From positions 682,001 through 746,000 of the forward strand of contig JALHNJ010000001.1 of the NCBI GenBank assembly GCA_022843585.1: a stretch of DNA of 64,000 nt. The letters are read 5' to 3'. Source of the stretch: Chitinophagaceae bacterium. Lineage in GTDB: Bacteria > Bacteroidota > Bacteroidia > Chitinophagales > Chitinophagaceae. Shown here piece by piece: positions 1 through 8,321 of this stretch. A model generated the notes under the pieces. The model saw only the letters and a program-made list of their open reading frames with translations. It was not told where the DNA came from and searched no databases. The position numbers and the translations under genes were made by a program. How positions within the stretch are numbered: the stretch's first letter is position 1; every line of letters starts with the position of its first letter.

Positions 1-1436
1 ATTACTATTGTAATAAAGAATCGTTTGTTTTTGCCAGTGAGTTAAACGCCTTGCAAGGACAGGTAAAGGAAACAATTAATGAACAACATTTGCAGCAATA
101 TATCCGTATGGGGTATTTTTATAAATCATCAACTCCCTATAATAATGTGTGGGAGTTGCCAGCCGGTTCTTATGCTACCGTTTCACTAAATAATCCCGAA
201 GTAAAAATTACTAAGTGGTGGGATATACATACTTATTATCAACGGAAATCGACTGTAAATTTTGAGGAAGCTCTTCATACCGTTGATACCCATATTCATG
301 CTGCAGTGAGACGAAGGGTGGAGTCGTCGGACCTGGAAGTTGGTTCGTTCTTGAGTGGTGGCATTGATAGCGGTGTAGTAAGTGCCATTGCAAAGCAATA
401 CAATTCTTCGCTTAAAACGTTTACAGTATCATTTGCCGGTGAGTATAATGAAGCTCCACTAGCTAAGCTGGTAGCGGATAAGTACAATACTGAACATCAT
501 GAAATAGCGATTTCTTATGGTAATTTAAAAGATGATGTAGAGGAGATACTGGCTAATTACGGCGAACCCTTTATGGACAGCTCTGCTATACCAAGTTATT
601 ATGTAAGCAGGGAAGCTAAGAAGAGTCTCACAGTTATTCTTAATGGAGACGGGGGCGATGAAATTTTTGGCGGTTACAGGCGATATGTTCCATTTGCAAA
701 ATATGACTTCTTTAATGCAGGCTTTCTAATTAAGAAATCAGCAACCATTGCGCACACATTACTACCGGTTCCACATAATAAAAAAAGCAAGTATAACTAT
801 TTATACAGGCTAACAGATCTTGCAAGAAAAGATAGCCTGCGTACTTACTTATCAGCAACAATCGACAGTTTTGAAGGATTTGAAAAGAATATAATAACCA
901 GTTCTGGTATTTTGAAACAGGTAAAGGATGATTTTGACAGAATTAATAAATCTTCACTTTCCGGGTTGCAAAAAATCATGAATCTTGATTTTGATAATAT
1001 TCTCAATGGAGACTTACTTGTAAAAATGGATATAGCCACTATGGCTCATTCTTTAGAAGGAAGAAGTCCATTGCTCTCCAAAGAGTTATTAGAATTTATA
1101 CCGGGATTGCCAGATAGTTATAAAATTAAAGGTGGTCAAACAAAATATTTGTTGCGTAAACTGGCAGAGAAATATTTGCCAAAAGAATTAATAAACCAGC
1201 CTAAACGGGGGTTTGAAATTCCATTAAAGAAATGGGTGGATAATGAATTACGAGATTTGATCGCATCGTATATATTGCCAAATGATGCTTATTGTCAACA
1301 GTTTGTCGCTAGCGGTTTTATAGATAATCTTTGGAATAGAAGAATAAAATCAGGAGATGAGAAAAGAGCCAAAATGATATGGACTCTTTTTGCTCTTGAG
1401 GTTTGGTATAAGAAATGTTATTTAAAACATGCCTAA
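1..1436 (+). CDS. asnB: Asparagine synthase-like glutamine amidotransferase, 5' end outside window
   Basis: Glutamine-hydrolysing asparagine synthase family, which activates a carboxylate with ATP and transfers ammonia to it. The open frame runs from base 3 into the window edge, and the first visible residues (YYCNKESFVFASEL) match the end of the N-terminal glutaminase domain, so the catalytic Cys2 lies outside. A downstream TTG at 51 is not the real start. The synthetase domain is complete: ATP-binding SGGIDS (bases 354-371), GDGGDEIFGGY (from 645), and the MAHSLEGRSPLL and KRGFEIP motifs. The gene overlaps the following glycosyltransferase by 8 bases and heads a run of polysaccharide genes. 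It may therefore amidate a sugar acid or serve as a cluster-specific amidotransferase rather than make free asparagine; that role is inferred from context. Confidence 0.88.
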   Translation, partial: YYCNKESFVFASELNALQGQVKETINEQHLQQYIRMGYFYKSSTPYNNVWELPAGSYATVSLNNPEVKITKWWDIHTYYQRKSTVNFEEALHTVDTHIHAAVRRRVESSDLEVGSFLSGGIDSGVVSAIAKQYNSSLKTFTVSFAGEYNEAPLAKLVADKYNTEHHEIAISYGNLKDDVEEILANYGEPFMDSSAIPSYYVSREAKKSLTVILNGDGGDEIFGGYRRYVPFAKYDFFNAGFLIKKSATIAHTLLPVPHNKKSKYNYLYRLTDLARKDSLRTYLSATIDSFEGFEKNIITSSGILKQVKDDFDRINKSSLSGLQKIMNLDFDNILNGDLLVKMDIATMAHSLEGRSPLLSKELLEFIPGLPDSYKIKGGQTKYLLRKLAEKYLPKELINQPKRGFEIPLKKWVDNELRDLIASYILPNDAYCQQFVASGFIDNLWNRRIKSGDEKRAKMIWTLFALEVWYKKCYLKHA

Positions 1437-2589
1437 GTTAATCCGCATCACCACCAGCCCGTTATCGCTAAAATCACTTTTGGCAAACCAAATGCGATAC
1501 ATGAATGAAAATGGCTTTGACGTAATTATGGTAAGTAGTGATGGGAAAGAGTGGCCCGATTTGATTAAAAATGAAAGATGCGGTTACCGAAAAGTTCCGA
1601 TGGCAAGGCAAATAGCACCATTTCAAGATTTAAAATCTCTATGGAGGCTTTATAAGTTATTTAAAGAAGAGAAGCCAGATATTGTGCATTCTCATACCCC
1701 GAAGGCGGGATTACTGGCTATGCTGGCTGCAAAATTTGCCGGTGTAAAAATTAGAATACACACTATTGCGGGGTTGCGTTTTATGACGGCACAGGGAACG
1801 TCAAGACGTATACTTGTATTGATGGAAAAGCTTACGGGAAAAGCTGCGCATCATGTATGGCCCAATAGCTATTCCTTACTTAAGTATATCCGGAAGAAAA
1901 AATTAGTGAATGAAAAAAAACTGCATGTAATTGGTGCTGGTTCGAGTAATGGGGTCGATCTGAATCGGTATTCAATAAGTGCGTTAAGACCCGAAAAGCT
2001 GGACGAAATAAAAAAGCAACTTAAGTATGAGGAGCGATTTTGCTATTTATTGAACATGGGAAGAATTGTAAAAGATAAAGGTATCGATGAGGTTTTAACA
2101 GCTTTCAAAACACTTTATGAAAACAACCAACAACTTCGCTTAATATTATTAGGATCTTTTGAAGATGAACTTGACCCGATCTCTGATATTGCAAGAGACA
2201 TACTAAAAACCTATCCGGCAATAATTCATATTGAGTGGAGTGATTATGCGGAATATTACATGCATCTTTCTACTATTATGGTTCATGCATCATACCGGGA
2301 GGGTTTTCCAAGTACACTATTACAAGCCGGAGCAATGAGTTGTCCTATTGTTTGCTCTGCAATTGAAGGAAGCGTTGATATCGTCACTCACAAAGAAACT
2401 GGTCTCTTGTTCCAGGCTGGAAATACCAGCGAATTATTGGAGCAATTGAAATATGCACTAGCCCATTCAGAAGAAATGAAACAAGCTGCATCTAATCTGC
2501 GCCAAAAGATTGAGGAGAATTTCAGCCAGGTTTATGTACATGCTATGATGAAGAATAAATACATGGAATTACTTCAACAGGCAAACTAA
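1429..2589 (+). CDS. GT4-family glycosyltransferase
   Basis: Glycosyltransferase with the GT-B fold (group 1 / GT4), which would add a sugar to a lipid-linked polysaccharide precursor at the cytoplasmic face of the inner membrane. The 386-residue length is normal. The N-terminal half has the acceptor-side domain with VHSHTPKAGLLA. The C-terminal half has the donor-side domain with GRIVKDKGIDE and the segment REGFPSTLLQAGAM. The usual E-x7-E motif is present as E291-x7-Q299, a substitution that I believe is common in Bacteroidota exopolysaccharide members. The start ATG lies inside the end of the asnB-like gene (8-base overlap), implying translational coupling. The sugar and acceptor cannot be told from sequence. 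Confidence 0.88.
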   Translation: MPKLIRITTSPLSLKSLLANQMRYMNENGFDVIMVSSDGKEWPDLIKNERCGYRKVPMARQIAPFQDLKSLWRLYKLFKEEKPDIVHSHTPKAGLLAMLAAKFAGVKIRIHTIAGLRFMTAQGTSRRILVLMEKLTGKAAHHVWPNSYSLLKYIRKKKLVNEKKLHVIGAGSSNGVDLNRYSISALRPEKLDEIKKQLKYEERFCYLLNMGRIVKDKGIDEVLTAFKTLYENNQQLRLILLGSFEDELDPISDIARDILKTYPAIIHIEWSDYAEYYMHLSTIMVHASYREGFPSTLLQAGAMSCPIVCSAIEGSVDIVTHKETGLLFQAGNTSELLEQLKYALAHSEEMKQAASNLRQKIEENFSQVYVHAMMKNKYMELLQQAN

Positions 2590-2638
2590 TTATCTTTACA
2601 ACAAAAAAATTTTCTGGCTTATTGCCGTTATTATAAAT

Positions 2639-4150
2639 ATGGAAACAACAATTCAGCATATCTCCCGAAGCCCGATCACCAATAAAGAATATCCCATACC
2701 ATCATCTGTAAATGACAAAGCAGGGATTGATGATTTTATTGCATTGCATCCCGGAAAGAAAGTCGTCGTTGTACAAGGACTTGGTTTCGTAGGTTCGGTA
2801 ATGGGATTAGTAGTAGCCAATGCATTAACAGAAGAATATGCTGTTATTGGTATTGACTTACCAACAGCATCATCATATTGGAAAATATGTTCTATTAATG
2901 AAGGAGTGTTTCCCATATTAGCCAGCGATCCTAAGATTTCGCTGTATTATGAAAATTCAAGACAGAAGAATAATTACTACGCTACTTACGACCCATACGT
3001 ATATAGTAAAGCAGATGTTGTTGTTGTAGATATTAACCTCGATGTTAAAAAGCAAACAGGAGCTGGTAACAATCTTGAAGATTATAGTGTTGACCTTACT
3101 CCGTTCAAAAAAGCAATTGAAAGTATTGGTAATAATTGTCGCCCCGATGTATTGGTGTTAGTAGAAACAACAGTACCACCGGGTACTTCCGAAAAAGTGG
3201 TAAGGCCATTGGTGGAAGACTGTTTGCAAAAAAGAGAATTGCCGATTACTGAGCTAAAAGTGGCTCACTCGTATGAGAGGGTAATGCCGGGCCCTAAATA
3301 CATTGATTCGATTCAAAATTTCTACCGGGTATTCGCAGGCACAGATGACAGAAGTGCAAATGAAGCAGAAAAGTTTTTGCGAACAGTTATTAAAACAGAT
3401 GAGTATCCATTAACAAGATTGGGTAATACCAACGCAACAGAAATGGCGAAAGTGCTGGAAAATTCTTTTCGGGCTATGAATATTGCTTTTATGGTGGAAT
3501 GGAGCCGCTTTGCTGAAGAAGCCGGTGTTGATATTTATGAAGTGGTGAATGCAATTCGTATGCGGCCCACACATAAAAATATCATGTTGCCCGGATTAGG
3601 AGTAGGTGGATACTGTCTTACAAAAGATCCGTTATTGGCAAGTTGGGCAAAAATGAATTTGTTTGGAAGTAGTGAAGGGTTACAGCAAAGTGAAAAAGGC
3701 GTTCGCATTAACGATAAAATGCCTTTGTATGCTTTTGAATATTTACAAACCCAATTCAACGGTTCTTTAAAGGATAAAAAAGTTTTACTGCTGGGCGTAA
3801 GTTATTTGAATGATGTTGGCGACACCCGTTACACGCCGGTAGAAGGTTTTTACGATCATCTTGAAATAGAAGGGGCTATTACCTCGCTACATGATCCGCA
3901 TGTTTTGTATTGGGAAGAAAAAGATATTTGGATCAATCAACAGTTAGATGAGTTGCTGAAAGAACAATACGATTTGATCACTATCACTACCGGCCATAAG
4001 GATTACAGAAATAATCCTCAGTTGATTGATAAACTACTGGCACATGCTCCCACATTTATTTATGATACAATTGGTGTACTTACTAACGAAGAAATAAAAA
4101 CACTTTCCACCCGCCATACCGTTAAAGTAATTGGCCGGGGAGATTTATAA
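2639..4150 (+). CDS. UDP-sugar dehydrogenase (UDP-glucose / UDP-ManNAc dehydrogenase family)
   Basis: NAD-dependent enzyme that oxidises the C6 hydroxyl of a UDP-hexose or UDP-HexNAc to a uronic acid in two steps, supplying an acidic sugar for the polysaccharide. An N-terminal Rossmann domain carries GLGFVGS (residues 47-53). The middle domain has NATEMAKVLENSFRAMNIA, followed by the catalytic thiol in GVGGYCLTKDP (Cys326). A C-terminal UDP-binding domain follows. At 503 residues it is longer than the typical 430, owing to about 40 extra N-terminal residues. The family fits WecC/VipA or Ugd, and I cannot separate these by eye. It lies 49 bases after the glycosyltransferase and 24 bases before the epimerase. 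Confidence 0.88.
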   Translation: METTIQHISRSPITNKEYPIPSSVNDKAGIDDFIALHPGKKVVVVQGLGFVGSVMGLVVANALTEEYAVIGIDLPTASSYWKICSINEGVFPILASDPKISLYYENSRQKNNYYATYDPYVYSKADVVVVDINLDVKKQTGAGNNLEDYSVDLTPFKKAIESIGNNCRPDVLVLVETTVPPGTSEKVVRPLVEDCLQKRELPITELKVAHSYERVMPGPKYIDSIQNFYRVFAGTDDRSANEAEKFLRTVIKTDEYPLTRLGNTNATEMAKVLENSFRAMNIAFMVEWSRFAEEAGVDIYEVVNAIRMRPTHKNIMLPGLGVGGYCLTKDPLLASWAKMNLFGSSEGLQQSEKGVRINDKMPLYAFEYLQTQFNGSLKDKKVLLLGVSYLNDVGDTRYTPVEGFYDHLEIEGAITSLHDPHVLYWEEKDIWINQQLDELLKEQYDLITITTGHKDYRNNPQLIDKLLAHAPTFIYDTIGVLTNEEIKTLSTRHTVKVIGRGDL

Positions 4151-4174
4151 TTACCCGAATAATTTAAATTGACT

Positions 4175-5185
4175 ATGACTAAAAAGGTTTTGATATTAGG
4201 CGGTGCAGGATTTATTGGTTTTAATTTGGCCAAATACCTGGCAGAGAACCGGGATTATGAATTGACTATCGCCGATAATTTTATGAAGAAGAACCGGGAT
4301 GAAGATTTTGATGCCCTTATAACAAAGCATAAGATAAAACTGATTGAAGATGATTTTTCTTATCCTGAAGCGTATGAAAAATTAGATAATGAGTACGACC
4401 AGTTGTATATGATGGCAGCTTTAGTTGGTGTAGACAATGCTAATTCAAAACCACATGAAGTAATTCGTATCAATACATCATTGGCACTTTATACTTTGGA
4501 GTGGATACGTCGTTCTAAAATCAGAAAAGTGGTTTTTGCATCTACCAGTGAGAATTATGCAGGTACGGTCGATGCTTTTGGTTATGCCATTCCAACTCCG
4601 GAAGAAGTGCCGCTGACTATTCAGAATATTGCACATCCAAGGTTTACCTATGCGGTCACAAAAATTTTAGGTGAATCAGGTTTTCTTAACTATGCTAAGA
4701 TGTTAGGATTCGAAACCACCATCATTCGCTATCATAATGTGTTTGGTCCAAGAATGGGTTTTAATCATGTAATACCTCACCTGGTTATTCGTTTCAGGGA
4801 TAAACAAAATCCTTATTTAATTTATGGTCACGACCAGACAAGAGATTTCTGTTATATCACCGATGCTGTGGAAGGAACTGTCCTTGCAATGGAAACACCT
4901 GGTACCAATGGAGAAATCTATCATCTTGGTACTGGAGTAGAAATTACTATTGAAGCATTGACCCGTGCAACTGGTGAGTTAATGAACTTTAAAGGGGAGT
5001 ATACCAATGCGCCAACATATCCCGGCTCCGTATCACGCCGCAGTCCGGATATTACTAAATCAAAAAAAGATTTGAACTTTATTGCCAAAGTGGATTGGAA
5101 AGAGGGGCTCAAGGAAACAGTTAATTGGTACAATGCTTACTTTGATTCAGGCAAAACTGTTCCGGATAAAATTACGTTTCAATAA
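4175..5185 (+). CDS. NAD-dependent epimerase/dehydratase (extended SDR)
   Basis: Extended short-chain dehydrogenase family that interconverts nucleotide sugars, probably acting after the neighbouring dehydrogenase. The N-terminal Rossmann motif GGAGFIG is at residues 9-15. The catalytic triad is visible as the Ser/Thr stretch FASTSENY and Y159-x3-K163 (YAVTKILGES). RYHNVFGPRMG is typical of UDP-glucuronate or UDP-glucose epimerases. The ATG at 4175 was preferred to an in-frame TTG at 4169. The 336-residue length is normal. Its stop codon is followed, 23 bases later, by a copy of a dispersed repeat (5188-5279). The exact substrate is unknown. Confidence 0.87.
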   Translation: MTKKVLILGGAGFIGFNLAKYLAENRDYELTIADNFMKKNRDEDFDALITKHKIKLIEDDFSYPEAYEKLDNEYDQLYMMAALVGVDNANSKPHEVIRINTSLALYTLEWIRRSKIRKVVFASTSENYAGTVDAFGYAIPTPEEVPLTIQNIAHPRFTYAVTKILGESGFLNYAKMLGFETTIIRYHNVFGPRMGFNHVIPHLVIRFRDKQNPYLIYGHDQTRDFCYITDAVEGTVLAMETPGTNGEIYHLGTGVEITIEALTRATGELMNFKGEYTNAPTYPGSVSRRSPDITKSKKDLNFIAKVDWKEGLKETVNWYNAYFDSGKTVPDKITFQ

Positions 5186-5187
5186 GA

Positions 5188-5279
5188 ATTTATTGACCCG
5201 GCTGCATTGCTACTAGCATCGCCTGTTGCGTCGCACTCTTGTACTACGTATCATTATTCGGCATTTTGCAAAATATACT
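5188..5279 (+). repeat. Dispersed intergenic element, copy A
   Basis: This stretch downstream of the epimerase stop is related to the sequence at 61777-61858 read on the minus strand. The best-aligned core (5209-5243) matches 29 of 35 bases, including GCTACTAG and TCGCACTCTTGTA. Looser similarity continues to about 5279 and back towards the stop codon (ATTGACCC against ATTGGCCC). Both copies have exactly 23 bases between the stop codon of the preceding gene and the core. No long reading frame is shared. Its function is unknown. Confidence 0.7.
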
Positions 5280-5290
5280 CCCGTATTAAT

Positions 5291-5953
5291 ATGTATAAAA
5301 TTATTAAACGTTTCTTCGATATTCTTTTTTCCCTGGTAGCATTGATCATCCTGCTACCTTTTTTTATTCCCATCATTATTCTTTTATTGCTTACGGGAGA
5401 GCATGAAGTTTTTTATAAACAAGATAGGATAGGGTATAAGAATAAAATCTTCGGCATCCTCAAATTTGCGACCATGTTAAAGAACAGTCCAAATATGGGA
5501 TCAAAGGATCTAACCACAAGGAACGACCCAAGGGTAACATCTGTGGGTCGTTTCTTGCGGAAAACAAAATTGAATGAGCTACCACAAATGATCAATATTC
5601 TTACCGGTGATATGTCCTTTGTTGGCCCACGTCCACTCATGAAAAGTGGGTTTGAACGTTATTCTTCGGATATGAAAGAAAAAGTGTACAATGTAAGACC
5701 GGGACTTACCGGCATTGGTTCCATTGTATTCAGGGACGAAGAACTGGTAATTACACAAAGCCAATTATCTCCGGAAGAAACCTACAGAGATGTGATCCTT
5801 CCTCATAAAGGTGCCCTTGAATTATGGTATCAGCAACACCAGAATTTCTATACCGACTTCATGCTGTTATTTCTTACAGCCTGGTATGTTGTATTTCCCC
5901 AAAGCAAATTAGTTTCAAAAATTTTCCCTTCTCTTCCCAAAGCCAATTTTTAA
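5291..5953 (+). CDS. Initiating sugar transferase (polyprenyl-phosphate sugar-1-phosphate transferase)
   Basis: Bacterial sugar transferase of the WbaP/WcaJ/PglC type, which places the first sugar phosphate on undecaprenyl phosphate in the inner membrane to begin a repeat unit. It is the short, 220-residue form: one membrane-entering helix (about residues 10-30) and the catalytic domain with FYKQDRIGYKNKIF, NDPRVTSVGRFLRKTKLNELPQ and SFVGPRPLM. The usual KFRTM reads KFATM. The frame is open upstream to 5207, but that part runs through a dispersed repeat, so the ATG at 5291 (MYKIIKRFFDILFS) is taken as start. It is probably co-expressed with the CpsB-like phosphatase that follows. Confidence 0.88.
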   Translation: MYKIIKRFFDILFSLVALIILLPFFIPIIILLLLTGEHEVFYKQDRIGYKNKIFGILKFATMLKNSPNMGSKDLTTRNDPRVTSVGRFLRKTKLNELPQMINILTGDMSFVGPRPLMKSGFERYSSDMKEKVYNVRPGLTGIGSIVFRDEELVITQSQLSPEETYRDVILPHKGALELWYQQHQNFYTDFMLLFLTAWYVVFPQSKLVSKIFPSLPKANF

Positions 5954-6013
5954 AATTTCATCTAACAACTTTATTCACGGCAGAAATGAGTAATTTAGGC
6001 CACTGATTAAAGT

Positions 6014-6757
6014 ATGTTTAAATTATTCTCCCGTTCAAAACCGGAATCCACGAAAACTGATTTCAGCCAGGTAAAGGTTGATATGCATTCTCACTTGCTT
6101 CCGGGCATAGATGACGGTTCTCCTGATATTGAAACCTCTCTCCAATTAATCCGGGGCTTAGCTGCATTAGGATATTCTAAACTTATCACAACGCCACATA
6201 TAATGTGGGATATGTATCGCAACACAAGAGATGGGGTACTTAGAAAGCTGGAGTTATTACAGGAGGCTGTTAATCAGGAAGGAATTTCAGTTGAAATACA
6301 TGCTGCTGCAGAATATTTTTTGGACGATCATATGGAGGAATTATTGCGAACGAACCAACCATTGTTAACAGTAAGCGGCAAAATGGTTTTGGTGGAGTTT
6401 TCATTGGCGCATGCACCAATGAGCTTGAAAGATATTTTATTTGAAATGCAGATGAAGGGATACCAACCTATCATTGCACATCCGGAGCGATACATTTATC
6501 TGGCAAACAACAAAGAGTTTTATGAAGAACTGAAGGAAATAGACTGCCTGTTCCAGCTAAATATTCTTGCATTAACGGGCTATTATGGAAAATCAGTACA
6601 GGAACTTGCTGGTTATCTCATTAAAAAAGGACAATATAATCTTGTAGGAACAGATTTACACCATCATCGTCATCTTGAGGCGTTGAAAACCCCTTCCATC
6701 AGCCATAGCCTTTCCAAATTAATAGAGACTGGAAAAATCAGAAATAGCCAGCTATAA
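6014..6757 (+). CDS. CpsB/YwqE-like PHP-fold tyrosine-protein phosphatase
   Basis: Metal-dependent phosphatase of the PHP superfamily that removes phosphate from the tyrosine kinase controlling polysaccharide chain export. Metal-binding motifs are clear: VDMHSHLLPGIDDGS with H25 and H27, a C-terminal AHPERY, and GTDLHHHRHL. The 247-residue length is typical of YwqE/CpsB. No signal peptide is present, so it acts in the cytoplasm. It closes the polysaccharide block; the partner kinase (Wzc/CapB) is not in the window and may lie upstream. Confidence 0.85.
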   Translation: MFKLFSRSKPESTKTDFSQVKVDMHSHLLPGIDDGSPDIETSLQLIRGLAALGYSKLITTPHIMWDMYRNTRDGVLRKLELLQEAVNQEGISVEIHAAAEYFLDDHMEELLRTNQPLLTVSGKMVLVEFSLAHAPMSLKDILFEMQMKGYQPIIAHPERYIYLANNKEFYEELKEIDCLFQLNILALTGYYGKSVQELAGYLIKKGQYNLVGTDLHHHRHLEALKTPSISHSLSKLIETGKIRNSQL

Positions 6758-6806
6758 AATTTGGGTCTAATCAAACTTTTTTAAAAACAGGTTGTAATAG
6801 TATCCT

Positions 6807-7685
6807 ATGAACGCCTTTACAATAAAGGATTTAGAAAATCTATCCGGGATTAAAGCTCATACGATACGTATATGGGAGCAGCGATATAATTTTTTGAAGC
6901 CCCAGCGTACAACTACTAATATTCGTTATTATTCTAACGAGGAATTAAAAACCATACTTAATATAGCATTGCTTAATAAGTATGGATATAAGATATCGCA
7001 CATAGATAAGATGCAACCGCAGGAGATTAAGGAGCGGATACTTTCTTTCGGTGATGTTAAGATTGTGCAGGAGCGAATAATTAACGAGCTGGTTCAGGAG
7101 ATGGCGGATCTCAATATTGACAGTTTTGAAAAAATTTTGTCACAATACATTGCTGAAAAAGGGATTGAAAGAACTGTAGTACAAATAATTTTTCCTTTCC
7201 TGGAAAAAATTGGGATTCTATGGCAAACAGGACATATTAATCCAGTGCAGGAGCACCTGGTTACCAATATTATCCGCCAGAAATTAATTGTCGGAATAGA
7301 AACAACAGTATCTACCGTAAAAATTGATAAGACTTTTTTACTATTCTTACCTGAAAGTGAGCACCATGAACTTGGGTTATTGTTCATGTATTACTTGCTA
7401 AAAAGTCGTGGTGCCCGAACAATATATCTTGGTGCAAATGTGCCCATGAAGGATATGGAGTATATCATTAACTACAAAAAGCCCGATGTTGTTTTTACAC
7501 ATCTTACAGCCACAGCGGCACATTTCAACTTTGAAAAATTCCTTGCTAATATCCAACAACGCTTTGGAAATACTCCTACACTGATTTCTGGTTATTTAAC
7601 CCAACAGTACAAAAAGAAAACTCCAGAAAATGTCTACTTTAAGAGATCTCTCTCAGAAGTAATGGAGTATTTGTTTACATTATAA
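6807..7685 (+). CDS. carH: MerR-family B12-dependent light-responsive regulator (CarH/LitR type)
   Basis: Transcriptional regulator with an N-terminal MerR winged helix (residues 1-70, TIKDLENLSGIKAHTIRIWEQRY) and a C-terminal cobalamin-binding pair: a helical bundle then a Rossmann-like domain. Both hallmark motifs of CarH photoreceptors are intact. W139-x9-E149-H150 packs against the adenosyl group, and E185-x-H187-x2-G190 supplies the predicted axial ligand His187. In the known family, AdoCbl-bound tetramers repress pigment genes in the dark and light breaks the Co-C bond, releasing DNA. The position directly before an ECF sigma gene and crt genes fits that role. The 292-residue length is standard. 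Function is inferred from motifs and context. Confidence 0.85.
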   Translation: MNAFTIKDLENLSGIKAHTIRIWEQRYNFLKPQRTTTNIRYYSNEELKTILNIALLNKYGYKISHIDKMQPQEIKERILSFGDVKIVQERIINELVQEMADLNIDSFEKILSQYIAEKGIERTVVQIIFPFLEKIGILWQTGHINPVQEHLVTNIIRQKLIVGIETTVSTVKIDKTFLLFLPESEHHELGLLFMYYLLKSRGARTIYLGANVPMKDMEYIINYKKPDVVFTHLTATAAHFNFEKFLANIQQRFGNTPTLISGYLTQQYKKKTPENVYFKRSLSEVMEYLFTL

Positions 7686-7716
7686 TTTCCCTGCCTTTGT
7701 AATAGGTTGATTTTTA

Positions 7717-7807
7717 TTTGTTTAATAATATTCTTAAAATATTAAACAAAAATATGTTTATCAGCAATCTTTTTGTTTAGCTTTGACGTAAATTATTTAA
7801 ACAAAAA
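7717..7807 (+). promoter_or_regulatory. Promoter of the sigma/carotenoid operon with two inverted-repeat operators
   Basis: Two inverted repeats of the same half-site lie in the 125 bases before the sigma gene. The first is perfect over 11 bases: TTTGTTTAATA (7717-7727) against TATTAAACAAA (7740-7750). The second is perfect over 10 bases: TTTTTGTTTA (7770-7779) against TAAACAAAAA (7798-7807). The second pair straddles TAGCTTTG (7778-7785), a full match to the Bacteroidota -7 box TAnnTTTG. No convincing -33 box was seen. Binding here would block RNA polymerase. The most likely ligand is the CarH-like protein encoded just upstream; that pairing is inferred. Confidence 0.65.
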
Positions 7808-7810
7808 GCT

Positions 7811-8311
7811 ATGTCAACACTTGAGTTTAATGAAATGCTACTTAACAATGCCAGTTTTCTAAAGCCATTTGCTATCAATCTTACCCGGGATAATGAGGCC
7901 GCTAACGATCTTTACCAGGAAACATTATACAAAGCACTGGCTAATAGAGAAAAATATAATGTTGGCACCAATATTAAAGCATGGTTGTTTACCATCATGC
8001 GCAATATTTTTATAAATAATTACAGAAGAAAGGCAAAGCAAAAAACAATTTTTGATAGTACGCCTAATGATTATTTACTTAATCAAAACCAGGCTACCGT
8101 TGCCAACGGTGCGGAAAGTGAAATGAGGATTAAAGAAATAAAAAAAGCTATTACAGAGTTGCCTGAAATATTTAAAACCCCTTTTTTGTTGTACTTTGAC
8201 GGATACAGGTATAATGAAATTGCAGATGTATTAAATGAACCGCTGGGAACTATTAAAAGTCGCATTCATTTTGCTCGTAAACTTTTGAAAGAACAAATCA
8301 GCAGATTCTAA
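7811..8311 (+). CDS. ECF-type RNA polymerase sigma factor of the carotenoid operon
   Basis: Sigma-70 family factor with only regions 2 and 4 (166 residues). Region 2 is at about 10-75 (DNEAANDLYQETLYKAL, then IKAWLFTIMRNIFINNYRR). Region 4 is at about 110-160 (LPEIFKTPFLLYFDGYRYNEIADVL and GTIKSRIHFARKLL). It ends 10 bases before crtI, so it is probably the first gene of the pigment transcript. No anti-sigma gene is adjacent, which suggests control through transcription by the CarH-like regulator and the operator pair upstream. The start ATG lies three bases after the distal inverted repeat. It may direct its own operon or other light-response genes elsewhere. Confidence 0.88.
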   Translation: MSTLEFNEMLLNNASFLKPFAINLTRDNEAANDLYQETLYKALANREKYNVGTNIKAWLFTIMRNIFINNYRRKAKQKTIFDSTPNDYLLNQNQATVANGAESEMRIKEIKKAITELPEIFKTPFLLYFDGYRYNEIADVLNEPLGTIKSRIHFARKLLKEQISRF

Positions 8312-8321
8312 AAAACTAGTA

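Noticed and set aside
1429-2589. E-to-Q change in the glycosyltransferase E-x7-E motif as a sign of inactivity
   Set aside because: Gln at this site is, as far as I recall, frequent in active Bacteroidota exopolysaccharide GT4 enzymes; the rest of the protein is intact.
5207-5290. Upstream extension of the sugar transferase reading frame
   Set aside because: The extra 28 codons run through the dispersed element; the ATG at 5291 gives the canonical start.
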